Assembly: GCA_963169105.1 (NCBI GenBank)
Contig: OY720643.1
Location: 80,087,696 to 80,151,695 of the forward strand
DNA length: 64,000 nt
From: Ceriagrion tenellum
Taxonomy: Eukaryota > Arthropoda > Insecta > Odonata > Coenagrionidae
Direction: 5' to 3'
Shown here: piece after piece, positions 23,361 through 36,600 of the stretch
Layout of the letters: each line of letters opens with the position of its first letter
Position numbering within the stretch: the stretch's first letter is position 1
Position numbers and translations under genes: made by a program
The notes under the pieces: generated by a model
What the model was told of the DNA's origin: nothing
Seen by the model: only the letters and a program-made list of their open reading frames with translations
Database searches by the model: none

Positions 23361-26039
23361 GTGAAACAGGATTACCTAGTGAAGAGACACCTGGCTGGCG
23401 GTAATAGCCTACTTATGATCATTGAAATCAAAGATATTTTGCGATTCAGTCCGTTAAAATCATGACCAGTATACAAAAGACCACTGATGTGAGAATTTGG
23501 AAAAGAATTACAAATAATATTACCCAAACTATTTTGACTAATTTAAATAGAATTAGAATTTTTAGAATTTAGAATATAATTTATTTACTTTCATTTAAAT
23601 AACAATAAATTGAGATACATAATAAAAAAAATGTTACATGGAAATGAAAGCTCTAGGTGGGCTCCAAGGTTGAAACATGAACTGAGCCACCAGCATTTGT
23701 ACTATGCTCCCTTCATAGAAGAAGTGATAAGATGTAATTACAAATTAGAAATACAAAATCAGAAAATTATATTATACATAAACATAAAACATAAAAACAC
23801 AGCCTTTAACCATTTTTTAAATTTTCAAGTTGTATTTGTTTGGTTATAAATAACAGACTTTTAAGAAAGAAGAACAAAAAACAAAGAACAACAGCAATAT
23901 TTGAATACATTCAGCATTTTCATTAAACAAAGAACTATCTTAAACATTATAAAACTTTTACAATAATATTTGGAGAAAAATGTTGTAAAATGTAAAATTT
24001 TATGTTATCTTTAACACGAAATTCACATAAGGAATCAGAAAAAAGATTCAATAATTTTATGGGATAGCAGCCATTATTTAACCTTTTTTAAAAATATTTT
24101 ACCAGATTTGCAACTTTTTATTATATTTGGCACTGAATTGAACATTTTTAGTCCCATGTACAGAAATGATTTTTTATACAAAGTTATTCTTGGTTTGGGT
24201 AGTATACAATCCAAATCATTAAAACAATTAATACATGTAAATCATTAAAAAAACAGAACATAAAATGGAACTATGAGTTAAATAAAATTGTTTTAAAAAC
24301 TTCGGCCCTATATAGGTAAATCACCGTTTGCACAGTGAAACTTTATCCAGAAGATTGGATGACCTTTAGAAAAATAGTAATGCAGACAAATATTACCAAT
24401 TTTATACATTATTTTATCAGAAAGGATTACCGGAAATTTACTTGAAAACACAACTACAATCAAATATATTTGTAATTTAATTTCAACTAATAAATGTATT
24501 TTAATTTATAAGTGCACGAAAGCAAGGTTGATAACAGTTTTCATGGGTATATACTTTTACATACTTTTACTTACTTTTTATTAGATTTCATCATATGAAT
24601 ATGTATTTTTGCTGAAGCAAATAGTTTAATAGCCCTTTAATACGTAAATCACCGTTTGCATAGTGAAATATTTATCTAGGGAAAAATATTCTCCCCGAAA
24701 GATTTCCTTATTATGCTGAAATGAAATATAAATTAAATCTCCGAAAACATTAGCAATTTCCGCTCGTTTTAGGATATTTGAATATCACGCATATACTCAG
24801 TCTGAAAATACCCACTACTTCATAAATCATTTAGTTTCTGCATTATTCATGAGAGAATCAGGAAGTCGTCCTCATACAGTAACATACAATGCAGCCTTTC
24901 AAAGTCATGCATCGTAATACTTTACACGAATCATAGTATTAATAAGTTACATCCAACATACTTGGTAATATTTGGTGCATCACTTCGCCTGGACAGTTGA
25001 CTCTATTCATTTGATTGTAATTCCTTTCAAGTTCTGGTACCTATTTCAAATACAGAAATACTCAATCAAATATACGGATCAAAAAGTAAATTTTTGTGTT
25101 GGATATAATACTAACTTCAAGGTCATAAACCGGATCGTGGAAGGATTAGATTAGAAGAGCTAAGAAAATTCAAGAGACAAATAATGGCATAGAAAAAAGG
25201 AGAATGTGAAGTAACCACATTGTCGAGTAAGTATAAAATACTAAAAAGGTTATTAGCGGGAAACCTTACGCAGAGAGTAATACAAGCAGGATGTAAGAAT
25301 CTCTTTCATTTTTTTCACCACCAAAATTAGTGAACTTAGCATATTGTTTTTTGGTGAATGCTGCTAGGTAAATTCAAAACTGTTATATCATATATATTTA
25401 GAACAAGTCCAGGCCCTGCGGAATTCATTCATTTAGACAAAACGCAGGTAGTCTAATTGAGCTCATTTCCAAAATATTTTACCAATATTCCTAAATAATA
25501 TATTTAGCAATACAATTGAAATTTTAGGCTTCGATGAATAGGGATTACAGTAGATTACACTCATACCACAAAAGACTCTTTTAAAGCCCGAAGCTGGACC
25601 CGACGGGTTTAAACATTGGTACAAATATGTACAATGAAATTTTCCGAGACATTGTGGTGCAGCATAAAGAAATGTAATGATAATACTTTGACAATCTATC
25701 CATTGAAAGTGTACAACCCTCCTCCAATACCAAGGCGTCATCTTCTGGTTCAATTGGCACACCAGGTTTCTGGCAGTAGATGGTGCTTTGACGTTAAAAT
25801 GCATTTTACAATGAATTATCCAGGGGCTGGACCAAGTGTTTACTATTTAGGTTTAATACAAAATTGAATGTAAGAGCTAGTACCTCATCCATCTAGTTGA
25901 ACGATGCTAAAAAAAATTTCAACCAAACACAAAGGAAAATACGGTATTCCACTAATGTTTGTAAAGGTTACACTGAGCTGAAAAACGAGGTAAGAGTTAA
26001 GTAATACATTGGCTGGCTGCTTGGTGGGCTGCAAGCCGA
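23361..26039. other. AT-rich unannotated stretch
   Basis: Very AT-rich sequence with no recognised gene. It contains a 25-bp direct repeat (listed separately). Frames on both strands at 25463-25867 have no recognisable domain. Confidence 0.5.
24316..24668. repeat. Spaced 25-bp direct repeat
   Basis: GTAAATCACCGTTTGCA plus YAGTGAAA occurs at 24316-24340 and 24644-24668 with one mismatch, 328 bp apart. The preceding GCCCT and AT-rich bases are also similar. Similarity fades on both sides, so this may be a remnant of an old longer tandem repeat. Confidence 0.7.
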
Positions 26040-26590
26040 TATTTACGCTTAAATTCTTCTCGGGAAAAGATTTCCAGCAAGCTTTTACCCGGCTTTTTTA
26101 ATAGGCAAGATCAGAGCCGTGTTCCTGTGGCCAAACTCTCATACCACTCCACGACCGCGGAAGCATCAAGGCCAACCCGAAGGCGAGGCCCATCAATGCG
26201 GCCCCCTTAAGCGCTGCTAATGTCGGCCGTTTGATTTCGCGCTATTCCAGAGCCCCCCTTGTTGTTTGGCACGCGGGTCTTTCATGCTTCGGTGAGCGAT
26301 ATCCGTCCTTTGTTTTCCTTTCAAAGTTTCCCGCAAGGAGAAGAAGAAGAATTAATATCCTTTCCAGCAGAAAACCTTCTCAGCGAAGCTCCGCGAAAAC
26401 TTACGCCTCTAACGTGCAGCCCTCCTCCCCCGTGTTACCATCCCTCCATTCTCATCTTCTATTTAGGGGTGATATAAAAGGAGAGGAAAGTTGTTTGCTG
26501 GAGGTAACGTGGAGTAAGGGGTCGGAAGATTTCCTATTTGATCCCAAAACCCCCACCTCGACATCCTCTTACGAAAATGAAAACTGAAAA
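26040..26590. other. GC-rich island
   Basis: GC rises sharply from about 26040 with several CpGs (GACCGCGG, GTCGGCCG), then C/T-rich sequence to 26590. The + frame 26231-26587 (118 codons) overlaps other frames and has no recognised domain, so no CDS is called. A promoter-proximal or first-exon island is possible but not shown. Confidence 0.4.
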
Positions 26591-27049
26591 TTTCCATTTT
26601 TTGCGGCTGTGAGCCGTAATACAATCTTCAACCGCATATATTGAAGTGTTATTCTAATAACAAAAATATTTTTCATAAATGAAATTGAGGAAAGTTGTAT
26701 GAAAGAAAAAAATTATTTTTTAGCAGGAATGTTGTGTTTGAAGATGAGTTGATCGCCATGCAAAAGTAATTTTGAGTAATATTACAGCAATTAAATAATT
26801 ATAAAAGCCATGTACGGCCCCTAAAATTCTTGTGGACGTTCAAACTACACGTTTAAATATGTTCATATTTGGGTGTTGAAATAAGAATCGACGATTAATG
26901 CATCTGCCGTTAAAATTTTGAGTTAGACTTGGTATGTTATTACAGATGAACTGGTCATTATTGTCACTTCCAGCTGCTTCCTGCTGGAAATTCACTGAAG
27001 AATACTTAATGAAATGACCTTATAATGTAATTAGAAGGTGGAATATCTA
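26591..27049. other. AT-rich unannotated stretch
   Basis: Nothing recognised. Confidence 0.5.
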
Positions 27050-27480
27050 TAGCGAGGATACGGAGAAAACCGATCTGATTAGGAAACGGATACATTAAAA
27101 ATTTACCTCATTTTTCGAGTACCTAGGTGTGATTCTATCCAGATGTTAAATGATAAAATGCATAGAGCTTATGTCATATTACAATGCAAAAGGGTATAGA
27201 CGAAACTAAAATTCGCCCTATGGCTCAAAGGAATAACTCAATAGCATCTACAACCAAATACAGTTTAGATAGGAGCAGAAACCAAAAATAAGATACCTGT
27301 ACTTATGGGTCAGAAACAGAAACAGCTGGAATTTAACTCTAGGAGCATGTAGGGAATGAATAAGTGACAAGGACAATTGATGCAGATGGAAATATCAGAG
27401 ATAATGTTAAAAAAGCGTTTGATATCAAAAGGTCGCTAAGGATGTATGGATAATCGTATTCTGTGGAATAAGACCTTCAA
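27050..27480 (+). mobile_element. Heavily decayed LINE fragment (tentative)
   Basis: At 27112-27138 the + strand reads FFEYLGVIL, and near 27300 TCTYGSET. In many LINEs a YLGV(I/T) block follows the RT palm and is followed about 60-70 residues later by a YGSETW-type block; the order and spacing here agree. Stops and frameshifts throughout show great age. It is not alignable by eye with LINE-A, LINE-B or the 58-kb copy. Confidence 0.4.
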
Positions 27481-28733
27481 AATGAGAGGAACCTCGGCAT
27501 ACCTACAGGAATCTGGACAGCTGAAATCAAAGCAATAAAAAATGCACGATAGCGACAGTAAATGCCAGGAGCAATTGAGAAATGTGGAGGTAAATAAGCG
27601 TGAAAGGACGTGGGTCGTATGTAACCTAACTCATTTAATAATGCGTGAAAACTACGCAAAATATTAGCAATCATTAACAGCTGAAGGTTACATATCATCA
27701 TTACCCACATGAGGAAAATCGCACGAGGCACCTCGGGGAATAAATTGGGTGCGTGATAAAATTCCATCTATTTGTAAATATGAAGTTCTGTCAAATGTAG
27801 TTGAGGTTAGGTTACAGGATATAGAGATCAAAATTAGACTTCTATCACTTAGTCTCCAGCAACCAACAATTTTTTATATTTTGTTAACGATATAATCATA
27901 AAAATAACCCAGTAGGATTCAGATATGATTTATCAAATAATACATTAGTGGAAAAGTGGTCGCGATATATAAAAGATATTTTTACAATTAATTTCCTTGC
28001 GAAAATTTTCCCAATATAAAATGGAGAAATTGATCTTTAAAGAAGCCAGTTGTATTTACATTCCATCATACTTGGTCCAAAAAAGATACGGAAACTCTTT
28101 TAAACCTTAAATAAAAAGTATTATAACTACTTTAATACTAAACTAAGGATTAAAACAATGCGATCTGACAAAAATGATACATTTTTGGCACAACTTACTA
28201 TTTTTAAAAAAGATAGAACTTTGAGGAATACTTAGCATTGCATAGTATCGCTTCTGGTTAGCGATAACTGTCATAAACTTCATTAATAAGTGGAATAATA
28301 ATAAATGCCCGAGAGGATAGGGAAAATTTTGCGAGATGATACACGACTTCATATAATTTTACAGCTAAACTCAAATTCCAAGTCTCGTCAAACATGCACA
28401 GGCACAAGAACGAACGGAAATTGCCTGCAGTATAGCATGAACGAGATAAGCAGACTTCACTGTGAAATGTTTCCGTTTTAATCCTCCACGAGTTCTTTCT
28501 CCCCCGCGAATAAAATGCACTCCCTTGTGCTGCGTGCGAAGAAACTCGTTAAAACGTGGGAGAAGGAGAATGAAATCTGATGAATTCCTCGCCATTTACA
28601 CCCTCTGCACCGCTCTTTAATCGGAAAGCGGCAGAGCAGTAATAAGTAAAGTCACGAAACCGTTGCGGAGTTATCATGTCGTTTAATTAGCCGAAGAAAT
28701 GCGAGGTAAATCTTGCGAAGATATCTGCACCAG
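27481..28733. other. Unannotated stretch
   Basis: Mostly AT-rich, with slightly higher GC from about 28380 to 28730. Minus-strand frames 27477-27767 and 28371-28595 have no recognised domain. No repeats were found. Confidence 0.45.
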
Positions 28734-29039
28734 TTCCCGTCTTAGGCGTTCGACTTCCATTAACACTAGAAGGCATCCCGGGAATACGTGCCTTTGTCCC
28801 TAATTTCGACACGAAAACCAATTTTTTTCGCGAATGAGGACTTGATTTGACAGTTTGTTTAAGGAAGGACGGATCCAGCTATGCTCAAATATTGTCGTAG
28901 TCACCAATGCCTTTCATGCCCGTTATTTCTTTTCCCACACCTCGTTCCATTATCTACGGCTCGTTCGTTACAACACATGCGAGCGCAGGAAAAGAAGCCA
29001 TTCCCAATCTTACCACACGCCTCCGGCATCGTATTTGTC
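28734..29039 (-). repeat. R1 dispersed repeat, copy 2 (306 bp, inverted)
   Basis: This is the reverse complement of 19318-19624, with roughly 95 percent identity by eye over the full length and abrupt ends. The two copies lie about 9.1 kb apart in opposite orientation, with the MITE and the full-length mariner between them. Open frames at 28855-29085 do not correspond to those in copy 1. Confidence 0.85.
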
Positions 29040-30751
29040 ATTTCAGGCGTGTTCCCTGAATAAATTCAATCGACACGTGATTTGAAAGCTGAAAGCATCT
29101 CGATCAATAGCTCAACGGTTTCCGTCTTCGGCTTTTTACAAGTTCCATCGTGACCGTGCGAGAATTTTTCATATTGCATCGGTGAAAAAAGATTTACCAA
29201 ATATGCACATGATTCGGGTAATATGGAATTCCCCATAAAATGGCATTCCTTTGGTTGTTCATCCGCAAAATCGTTGCAAGAATATCGCAATATAGTCGAG
29301 CAATCTTTTCTCTTATCGTCAAATATTCTTCTACCATTTTTTTGGCATGCAACGTGAAAAAATGTGCATATTCTTCCTCTTTAATTCCACAAAGAGGAAA
29401 TTTAAAAAAATTAACTTATTCTGCAATTCACTCCGCAGAGACTCAGAGCGTTTGAAATGAAATACCTCTCCTCCTATTGAAGTTGAAAAGTTTTATTTTG
29501 TTGGTCTTTCAACACGTGTTTACTACAATAACCAATATTGTGATACAAAATTCTTTGTTAGAAATTATTACAAACCAGAATAACCCATATGTTGAGCACG
29601 GCAGAATTGTATTTAATGTACAGAAAGGCACCTCTCATTTCCTCCTTAAATGTATTTAAAACGTGCAAAATTAGTAGGTTACCTCAATTTTTATTTAAAA
29701 AGAATTTTTTAGTGTGGAAAATATAACATTCCTTAGAGTAGATAGCGCTGTCATAATAATCAAATCTCTGGTTAGGTTACTAAAAATCGACATTTCTCAG
29801 ACATGTACCAATATAGAAAAGCTGATTGACACGGTTTATCTATTATTATGTGATGCTGAGTCATTCATAATCCAAAATTTTTTATGTAAATAACCATACA
29901 GGATCCGTCTGTAATCCCATATAGGATACTCTAAACCTGCAAAATAATACCGTCTAATTGCTTGTTTGTAAATCTTTTGCCTGAATTAATTTTATGCCTC
30001 TCTTGGGGTAATTTTCAAAAATGATTATCCATGACAAAAGGTACTAAACTTTTTCAATTGATTCTTGAATGACGTTTTTTTCCACAATAGATAGGTCACC
30101 ATAGGGACGGTTCACTAAAAACGCGTGGTTTTGAGCAAATTTATCAGTGTTTTCACGGAAATTACACGATTGCAATTGGAAAACCAAATTAAAATTACAG
30201 AACAAGATTGTTTATTATATTCCGTCATTTTGACATTTGTCTTGACGCTGTACGGACCATAATTTCTAATTTTATCATAAAAAATAAATAAAATACGGAA
30301 ATCAAATAAAATGTACTTAATACAAATATAACCTGATGGGAAGTTAATCTGCAGACTCACAGGATTTTCACAAGAAATTTGCAGTGAAAACTTTAATAAT
30401 TCTGAACAGCAATGACCAAAGTGGTCTATAAAACGCTAAAAAGGAGTGATACCGTTGCGACGTATATTATAACGTTGCGACAGAGGGAAGTAAAGTATGC
30501 AACAAGAATATGCGATTAGGCCTATTTCCTTGCATGTTATTTCCTCCCTACATACCAGGTCGAAGCCTGAAGATGCCTCCTGTAACGGAGGAGAAACTGT
30601 CGTCATGAATACTGACCCACGCAGATGCACCGGAAAAACTGGAAGCATGATCAACAACCGCTGCGGAAGCCTTCGCTCTAAAGACACCTCTCATTTTAAG
30701 TTTCTTAGCAGATAAGAACCCAAGATAAGTGGCAAACACAGCAAGTATATA
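29040..30751. other. AT-rich unannotated stretch
   Basis: No gene or repeat recognised. A short direct repeat CGTTGCGAC occurs twice near 30453-30482. Confidence 0.5.
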
Positions 30752-30753
30752 TA

Positions 30754-31138
30754 CGAGGGTGAGTCAATAAATAAGTCGCAAACGTCAGCATTTCATCATC
30801 AGCATCAGTCGTAAACATTTCATTGGGAACGCTTGGAACATCCACTGTACATTTCCGACATAGCCTCCAGTGATTTTCATCTGTTCGTGCCCCTAAAAAA
30901 TCAATTGGGTGGCCGTCATTTTGATACAGATGATGCTGTAATCTATGAGGTTACACGTTGGCTGCGACAGCAACCAAAGGACTTCTTTGCTGCTGGCTTT
31001 CAAGGACTTGTAAAGAGATGGGATAAGTGCCTGAATGTACAGGGTGAATATGTGGAAAAGGGAAATAAATGTCAGAAAGTTACTTTAATTATCTTTGTCT
31101 CAATTCAGTTTTGCGACTTATTTATTGACTCACCCTCG
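30754..31138 (+). mobile_element. Internally deleted mariner (385 bp)
   Basis: Perfect 29-bp terminal inverted repeats (30754-30782 and 31110-31138; starting CGAGGGTGAGTCAATAAATA) are flanked by TA on each side. The interior keeps the last part of a transposase gene and lacks the N-terminal and first catalytic regions. It therefore arose by internal deletion and is nonautonomous. The terminal repeats differ from those of the 21.7-kb mariner, so this is a separate subfamily. Confidence 0.92.
30815..31060 (+). pseudogene. mariner transposase, C-terminal fragment
   Basis: About 80 codons remain. They read HWERLEHP, then a decayed YSPD-type motif (YISDIASSDFHLF) and the C-terminal helix region with GGRHFDTDD, TRWLRQQPKDFF and LVKRWDKCLNVQGEYVEK. 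The third catalytic aspartate, in the SSDF motif, is still present; the first two were lost with the deleted interior. Homology begins at about 30815, directly after leader-like sequence, which marks the deletion junction. The frame continues past the transposase end into the right terminal repeat. Confidence 0.88.
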
Positions 31139-31140
31139 TA

Positions 31141-32084
31141 TGTAGTATTGTCACAGAAAAGCCATATAGAAGAACGCCGGAAAATTTCTCTCCAAATACA
31201 GAGAAAATACATAATTTAGGTAATCAGTGAAGTATGAGTGACCACCGTTGACCAACAAGTGCAACTGCAGCAGGAGAGTAATTTATCTAAATGATTTATA
31301 AGCGATCGAGCGGTAGGAATAAATATCCGCTATGAGTGTTTAAATATTCATGATTGCGCGGTCCAAATAAGCAAACCATACTAGCACATACTTCCTTATA
31401 TCGTTACAGTTATGTTTTCAATTAATTAGCAAAGGCAAAGGAGTACGTCGGTCCCGAAGACACCCGTTTAATGAATCACTGGCGATGTCACTTTTTCGCT
31501 ACTCACTATCTCTTCGGGGCGCTGCATCATCAACATGAAACGCCAAAATCCCTGACGAACACCATCCAATGAGAAGCGCTCACGTAAAGCAAACACGACC
31601 GTCCACGCCTCTTCCGCCCACGAAAACAACCGAAAAAAACAAGATAAACACGAGAAGTAAGATAGATGGTAAAAAAATGAGTTACGCCCCGAGAATAAAA
31701 CGGATAATTAGCTTGCGCATCACACGAGATCACGTGTTGGCGTTGCAAAAAAAATGTAAATCTGCGCAATAGAATTGCGGGAAGACAAACTTTTATTTTT
31801 GGAAAGCTCTTGAGCCACGCTCCTAATTTATTACCACAAACCACCGGAAAGGCAAGCGTCAGTCACCCTTATGGGTGGGATGGAGTTTAAGGATGCAGGT
31901 TATCTCTATACTTTGAGGTAAAATGAGCGAGAGAGAAAGACTGAAAAGTTCAAATTCTGTCAAAAGTAGTATTTTGAGTCTGTTCATCTCCGCAATCCCC
32001 TCCGCCGCCTCCATTCACCTTTGTTGCCTCTAGAGTATGGCAATGGTGAATGTTTATTAATCAATATGATACACATTGTACCCA
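31141..32084. other. Unannotated stretch
   Basis: Mixed composition. Frames at 31530-31844 (minus) and 31569-31772 (plus) overlap one another and have no recognised domain. No repeat found. Confidence 0.5.
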
Positions 32085-32535
32085 ATTCTACATCTACATA
32101 ATACCCTGCAAGCCGCCACATGGGCGTTTGGTAAGGGGTGTTAGGTCACCAGCTGTGTAAAGATGTATGGGATAAGGTTTTGGGAGGTGAAATTGTGATG
32201 TGTATTATTAGAGTGTCTTTAGAGGAGCTCAGTTTTTATTGTGGTCGCTTATTGTGCGCATAAAAAACGAGTTTTTGTACCTATTTATTCGGCAGTGTAT
32301 TTCTCTTATATTTTCGCATCTGTCAGACCTGGACCTAGAGATGTAGTGAGGAGTCATGACATTATATTCTATGTTGCTCTGAAAAATATCAGTTCTGAAT
32401 TTCTCAAGCAACCTATGCCTAGCGTGTAGCCTCCGAGTCTCTAGAGGCTCCCACCTAAATCCCTCTAAAAGTTGTGAGACTCTATATGCACGCTCAGAGC
32501 AGTTTTTAACAAAATGGGCTGCTTTCCTTAGTGTT
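32085..32535 (-). mobile_element. LINE-B copy 2: jockey/CR1-like LINE 3' end
   Basis: This aligns with the 3' part of the 12.99-kb copy. The minus-strand frame 32229-32411 reads LEKFRTDIFQS, MTPHYISRSRSDRCENIR, INRYKNSFFMRTI, the C-terminal tail of jockey/CR1-like LINE proteins where the usual motif is FFPRTI. The 3' UTR follows (CTGGTGACCTAACACC, GGCGGCTTGCAGGGTATTAT). It is truncated on the 5' side near 32535, so the EYAASIWDP block is absent. Fewer frame breaks than copy 1 suggest a somewhat younger insertion. Confidence 0.78.
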
Positions 32536-32710
32536 TCATTAATTTTTTTGGCATAGTCTTTTTCAACCTTTGTTTGTTAAAGTTGGGGAAATTAATTTCA
32601 TACATGCATCAGAGTTAACCTGCTAATACATAATGAAAAAGGTAGCTTGATTTTGGGGAAGTTACTGATCGCAATAAAAATGAACATATCCTTGATTATT
32701 CCACTCTTGA

Positions 32711-32822
32711 GATTTTATTGATACGACCTGGTTTTGACACGTTATATTATCTTCTGGTCCCCAGTCAACCTTAAGATGGCACAAAGCGTCGAAACCCAAG
32801 TCATAATCATAAAATTTTACAG
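32711..32822. mobile_element. Inverted pair of PLE-like terminal motifs
   Basis: Two related segments face away from a centre near 32762. Plus strand: TTAAGATGGCACAAAGCGTC, GAAACC, CAAGTCATAATCATAAAAT. Minus strand: CAGAAGATAATATAACGTGT, CAAAACCAGGTCGTATCAAT, AAAAT. Both keep (T/G)AAGAT, GTCRAAACC, an RGTC step and a shared AATCATAAAAT-like tail. This is the PLE-type terminus pattern; no coding part of a PLE is nearby. Confidence 0.5.
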
Positions 32823-33344
32823 GTAGAATTAATAAGGTAAGCTCCATTTTTGCTCCACATGGTACAACAAACTGACGGTCGTCTTCGCTTTACGTGAGCG
32901 CTTCTCTTTGGATTGTGTTCCTCAGGGATTTTGCTGTACAAATAAATTTTTTCTGCAATTTACAACCTGGAGGTGATATATGTCCAAAGTACTGTATTAT
33001 GTACAAAGTAACATGTAGTCTACCAGTGGATTCTATGAATAAGATTACCGTTAATGCATTTCAAAATTAAATTAATGCGCCGTGAATCTGGAGAGATTTA
33101 TACAGAAAGATTCGAGATATAAAGATAGAATAAATCATCAGTAGTTCAGGCCCTCTATTAATGCTCTCAGGTTTTTTCACCCAAATGCCTGAAGAATGAG
33201 ACAATTCTGCCGGACCAGTATTTAGTGGACTTTATACGATGTCAGAAAAGTTAATACCGTTTGCATTTGTTGACTTACCAATACAATTACCTATGCTACG
33301 ATAACAGACCAGGTGACTCATTGGGAGGGTAAATTCTTCACCTA

Positions 33345-33675
33345 TACGTCCTCAGATCGACTACATTTTGAGAGTAATAGGAAAAATAAGATAGTACAGA
33401 AGAGTAGAAGAGGAAAGAACCATATGGAACACCGTACAAAATAGCAGAGCAAGATAGATTGGACACTCCCTGAGACACAAAGGGTTTTTAAGAACATAAT
33501 TGAAGGCAAAGTAGAGAGAAAAGCCCCCAGAGAAAGACCGGGGAATAAGTTCGATGAACAAATAAGGAGAAAAGTACATAGAAGATACCAAGAGGTGAAG
33601 GTACTAAGGTTAGGTAGCGAAATGTGGATGGCTGCAGTCAACCAACCCTAGGTTTGAACAACCAATGAATGCCAA
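33345..33675 (+). mobile_element. LINE-A copy 3: short 3' fragment
   Basis: On the + strand, across several frames, the LINE-A C-terminal blocks are visible: RRVEEERTIWNTVQ, IGHSLRHKGF, NIIEGKVERKAPRERPGNK, RRYQEVKVL and MAAVNQP. It ends with TTTGAACAACCAATGAATG, the LINE-A 3' end. It is 5' truncated and carries in-frame stops. The minus-strand frames 33342-33641 and 33361-33591 are shadows. Confidence 0.75.
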
Positions 33676-36600
33676 AAATAACATGCATTTATATTTCATC
33701 CTAGTAGTTAATTGCCTTATCTATTCATACCCAAACCCCCAACTCACTAATAGTTCTTCTTTAGCCTTTTCTCATCATTTTGATCAAACACATAAATGAT
33801 GAGCGCAAGTTACGATGATCGGGCGTCACAGTCTACTCGTGTGTCATAAGAGAAGAAAATTAAGAAATTAATTTTTTATCATCAAAAATTTGCCAGCGGC
33901 AGGCATTGGAGCATCGCGTAGTTCAGATTCTTTATCTTTACTCTGTATGGCAAACATTAAATTATCCATTTGATAAATATTAGAATGTATAATTTATGAT
34001 TTGATGTATGTTCAAATGAATCTTCACACCTATTTATTTTCCGGCAGTATGCTCAACTAATACCTCAAAAAGTATGCTTGACTTTACATTGAACACTCAA
34101 ATAGGCTCCCATGCTTTCAAATATCTATCGCCGAATTACATGCCGAGGAAAGAGGAATCGTTGGGAAACATAAAGGGCCTCGTAAGGATACGTTTTAAAA
34201 ATAAGGAAATTTCCAGGGTCGCATATTAAACACGGGGCGGCATTCCATCACCATTTCCAAGTTTTCAGGATAATTATAAATTATGAGCCTAAAAAAGGGA
34301 ATAAGTAATACAAAAATGGAGATAATAGTAGATTTATTACTACATATTTGATCCATCCGTCATTTTAAAATATTAAGCAGCAGTAGGAACAGATACCTTA
34401 GTAAAATTTGTTCATGATTGATGACCAATATACTGGCAATTTGATTATGCTAAAAAATGAGAAAAAAAAGAAATTGAGTTACTAGAAAGGCACCAGAGAC
34501 CCATTAAGAAATATTCATAATTTTCCAATCTCAATGTAAAATAATATTGAAATAAGCTAAGAGAGGGCAAACAGTTCATTTTACACGGTGCACAAAACAG
34601 AACGATGCACAGTGGAAATATCTCGGAACGCGGGATTATGCCTGTTGAGGTTGCGAGGGATAAAGGTAATCCACACGTACTCATGAGTTGGGAGTGCACT
34701 GGAAACCTAGATCTTCTTCCTCATAGTATCGACTTACGAATATCCTTCAGCACATCTGCTTGCCGCACGAGGTACCATCAAGGACCATCGCCTCTCGTAA
34801 CGAAAGGCTTAAGTTTCAGAAACCGGAGTGGGTGGAGGCGCAGCATTCACTAGAAGCGGTACTTGACCTGGCATAATGTTGAGTGTGCAAGCAAGCGCGA
34901 CACCACACGTTGTTGTGTAATTTATACCCGGCACCCTTGAAACTCCTCATGACCGCTAAAATTCATGGAGCTGATATTGCATCATTGCGCTTATTTTGAG
35001 GCCGGAGATGACGGCAATCGCTCTAATTTGAAGGATTGGCGTATCACGCTTTGGCAGAGCCATTATGAAATAAGAAAAGTTCATCTACTTGTTACAAGTG
35101 TTGATAATAAGACACCATGTGTAACTGTATCATTAACTGTTAGACACAAAAAAAAGAAAAGAAAGAAAAATGCATCATGGTTTTAACCCATATTGTGATA
35201 AAATATGAAGTAAATTCGTATGATAAAATTCTATTAATTTTTATAAAAAACTATTAAGTTAGAATAAGAATCTTTCAAACTTTAAATAAATATTTGCGGA
35301 CAGTACTATCTAACTCTGAGTTAAATGCAAGTTTTTAAGGATGAACTGAATAAAAAAATGTACAGCACTATCTGAAATATAAACTTGCTAATTATTACAA
35401 TTCAATGATAAGCACGATATGTCAGCATTTATATGTAAAATAATAATTAATACTGCAAAAAAATCTTCTATAGGATAGTCTTTAGGGGTACCAATTCAGA
35501 AATTATACTCATGTTGAAGCTTACTTAATTCATTTTACTCTCTCAGCCAGTTGCCGATAATAAAACGCTGGTACGGAATATTTTTAGCAACTACAAGTTG
35601 TTTACTCTTAACATATTTTTCAACCCTCAGGTTGAATAAGGAAAACGATTGAGAAATCACCGAGTTTTCACAATTGAGCCGAGCAATTTATTTTGTGACA
35701 GTATTGCAAACGTCTATGAGATTATACGCCTTTGGTAAATACGTTATTATAATATGTTTTGAGATAAAGACGTTATTGTAATAGGTTTTACGAGAGACCT
35801 ACCGAAATAACTAGATAACTTATTACTTGTTATATCTAGATGATTTTTCTTCGTGACCTCTTTTTCTTGCTATAGTTCTGATGATTCCACGTGAGCTAAC
35901 ATGGCAGCGACGACTCGCTCCGTAAACGAAAACAGTGCCATCAGGACTGAATAAACCCTGGCTGGTACAGTTGCACACGTGAGTGTTGAAAATAGTACCT
36001 ATTAAATTGAAATTTTTGCAAAATTTTCTGATAGCTAACGTCCAATAATCTATTAGTTCCCTTATTGGTATAATTCTCTACACTACCCGTCAGAGAGGTT
36101 TTCACTTTATTATATAATGCCCAAGTTTGCAAGATAAAGTAATAAGATTACCAGGTTAAATACTCCGGGTTTAAAGTCATATTTCAAGAGTAAGTGAACT
36201 TATTTAGCTTATCCAGGTTCAAGTTTGCCATAAGTTACGAAGTATGTTGGTACCTGTGTAAAAAAAACAGATGAAATAACCAAAGAAAGAAATCCGTAAC
36301 ATAACCAATTTGAGATGATTCATAAAGGGATATCTCTTGGATTTAGTTCCAATGTGAGATTCAGGCACAAAGTTTTACATTTAGCAACGATGAGAGTTTT
36401 ATGATTGTAAAATACTCCTTATTATTAGAGAAAAATAATAACAGGACCCGTAAAAGTGACAACCTACATAAATGTAGCTTCTTAAGTGAAAGCTAAGCCG
36501 TAAGATGCTCCATTTAAAATGCGGTTAAGTGCCTCTTAGATGACGCTGGTAAAGTATCTCTAGAAGTAGAAAGTTCGTAACGCCGGAGTGATCCCAGAGA

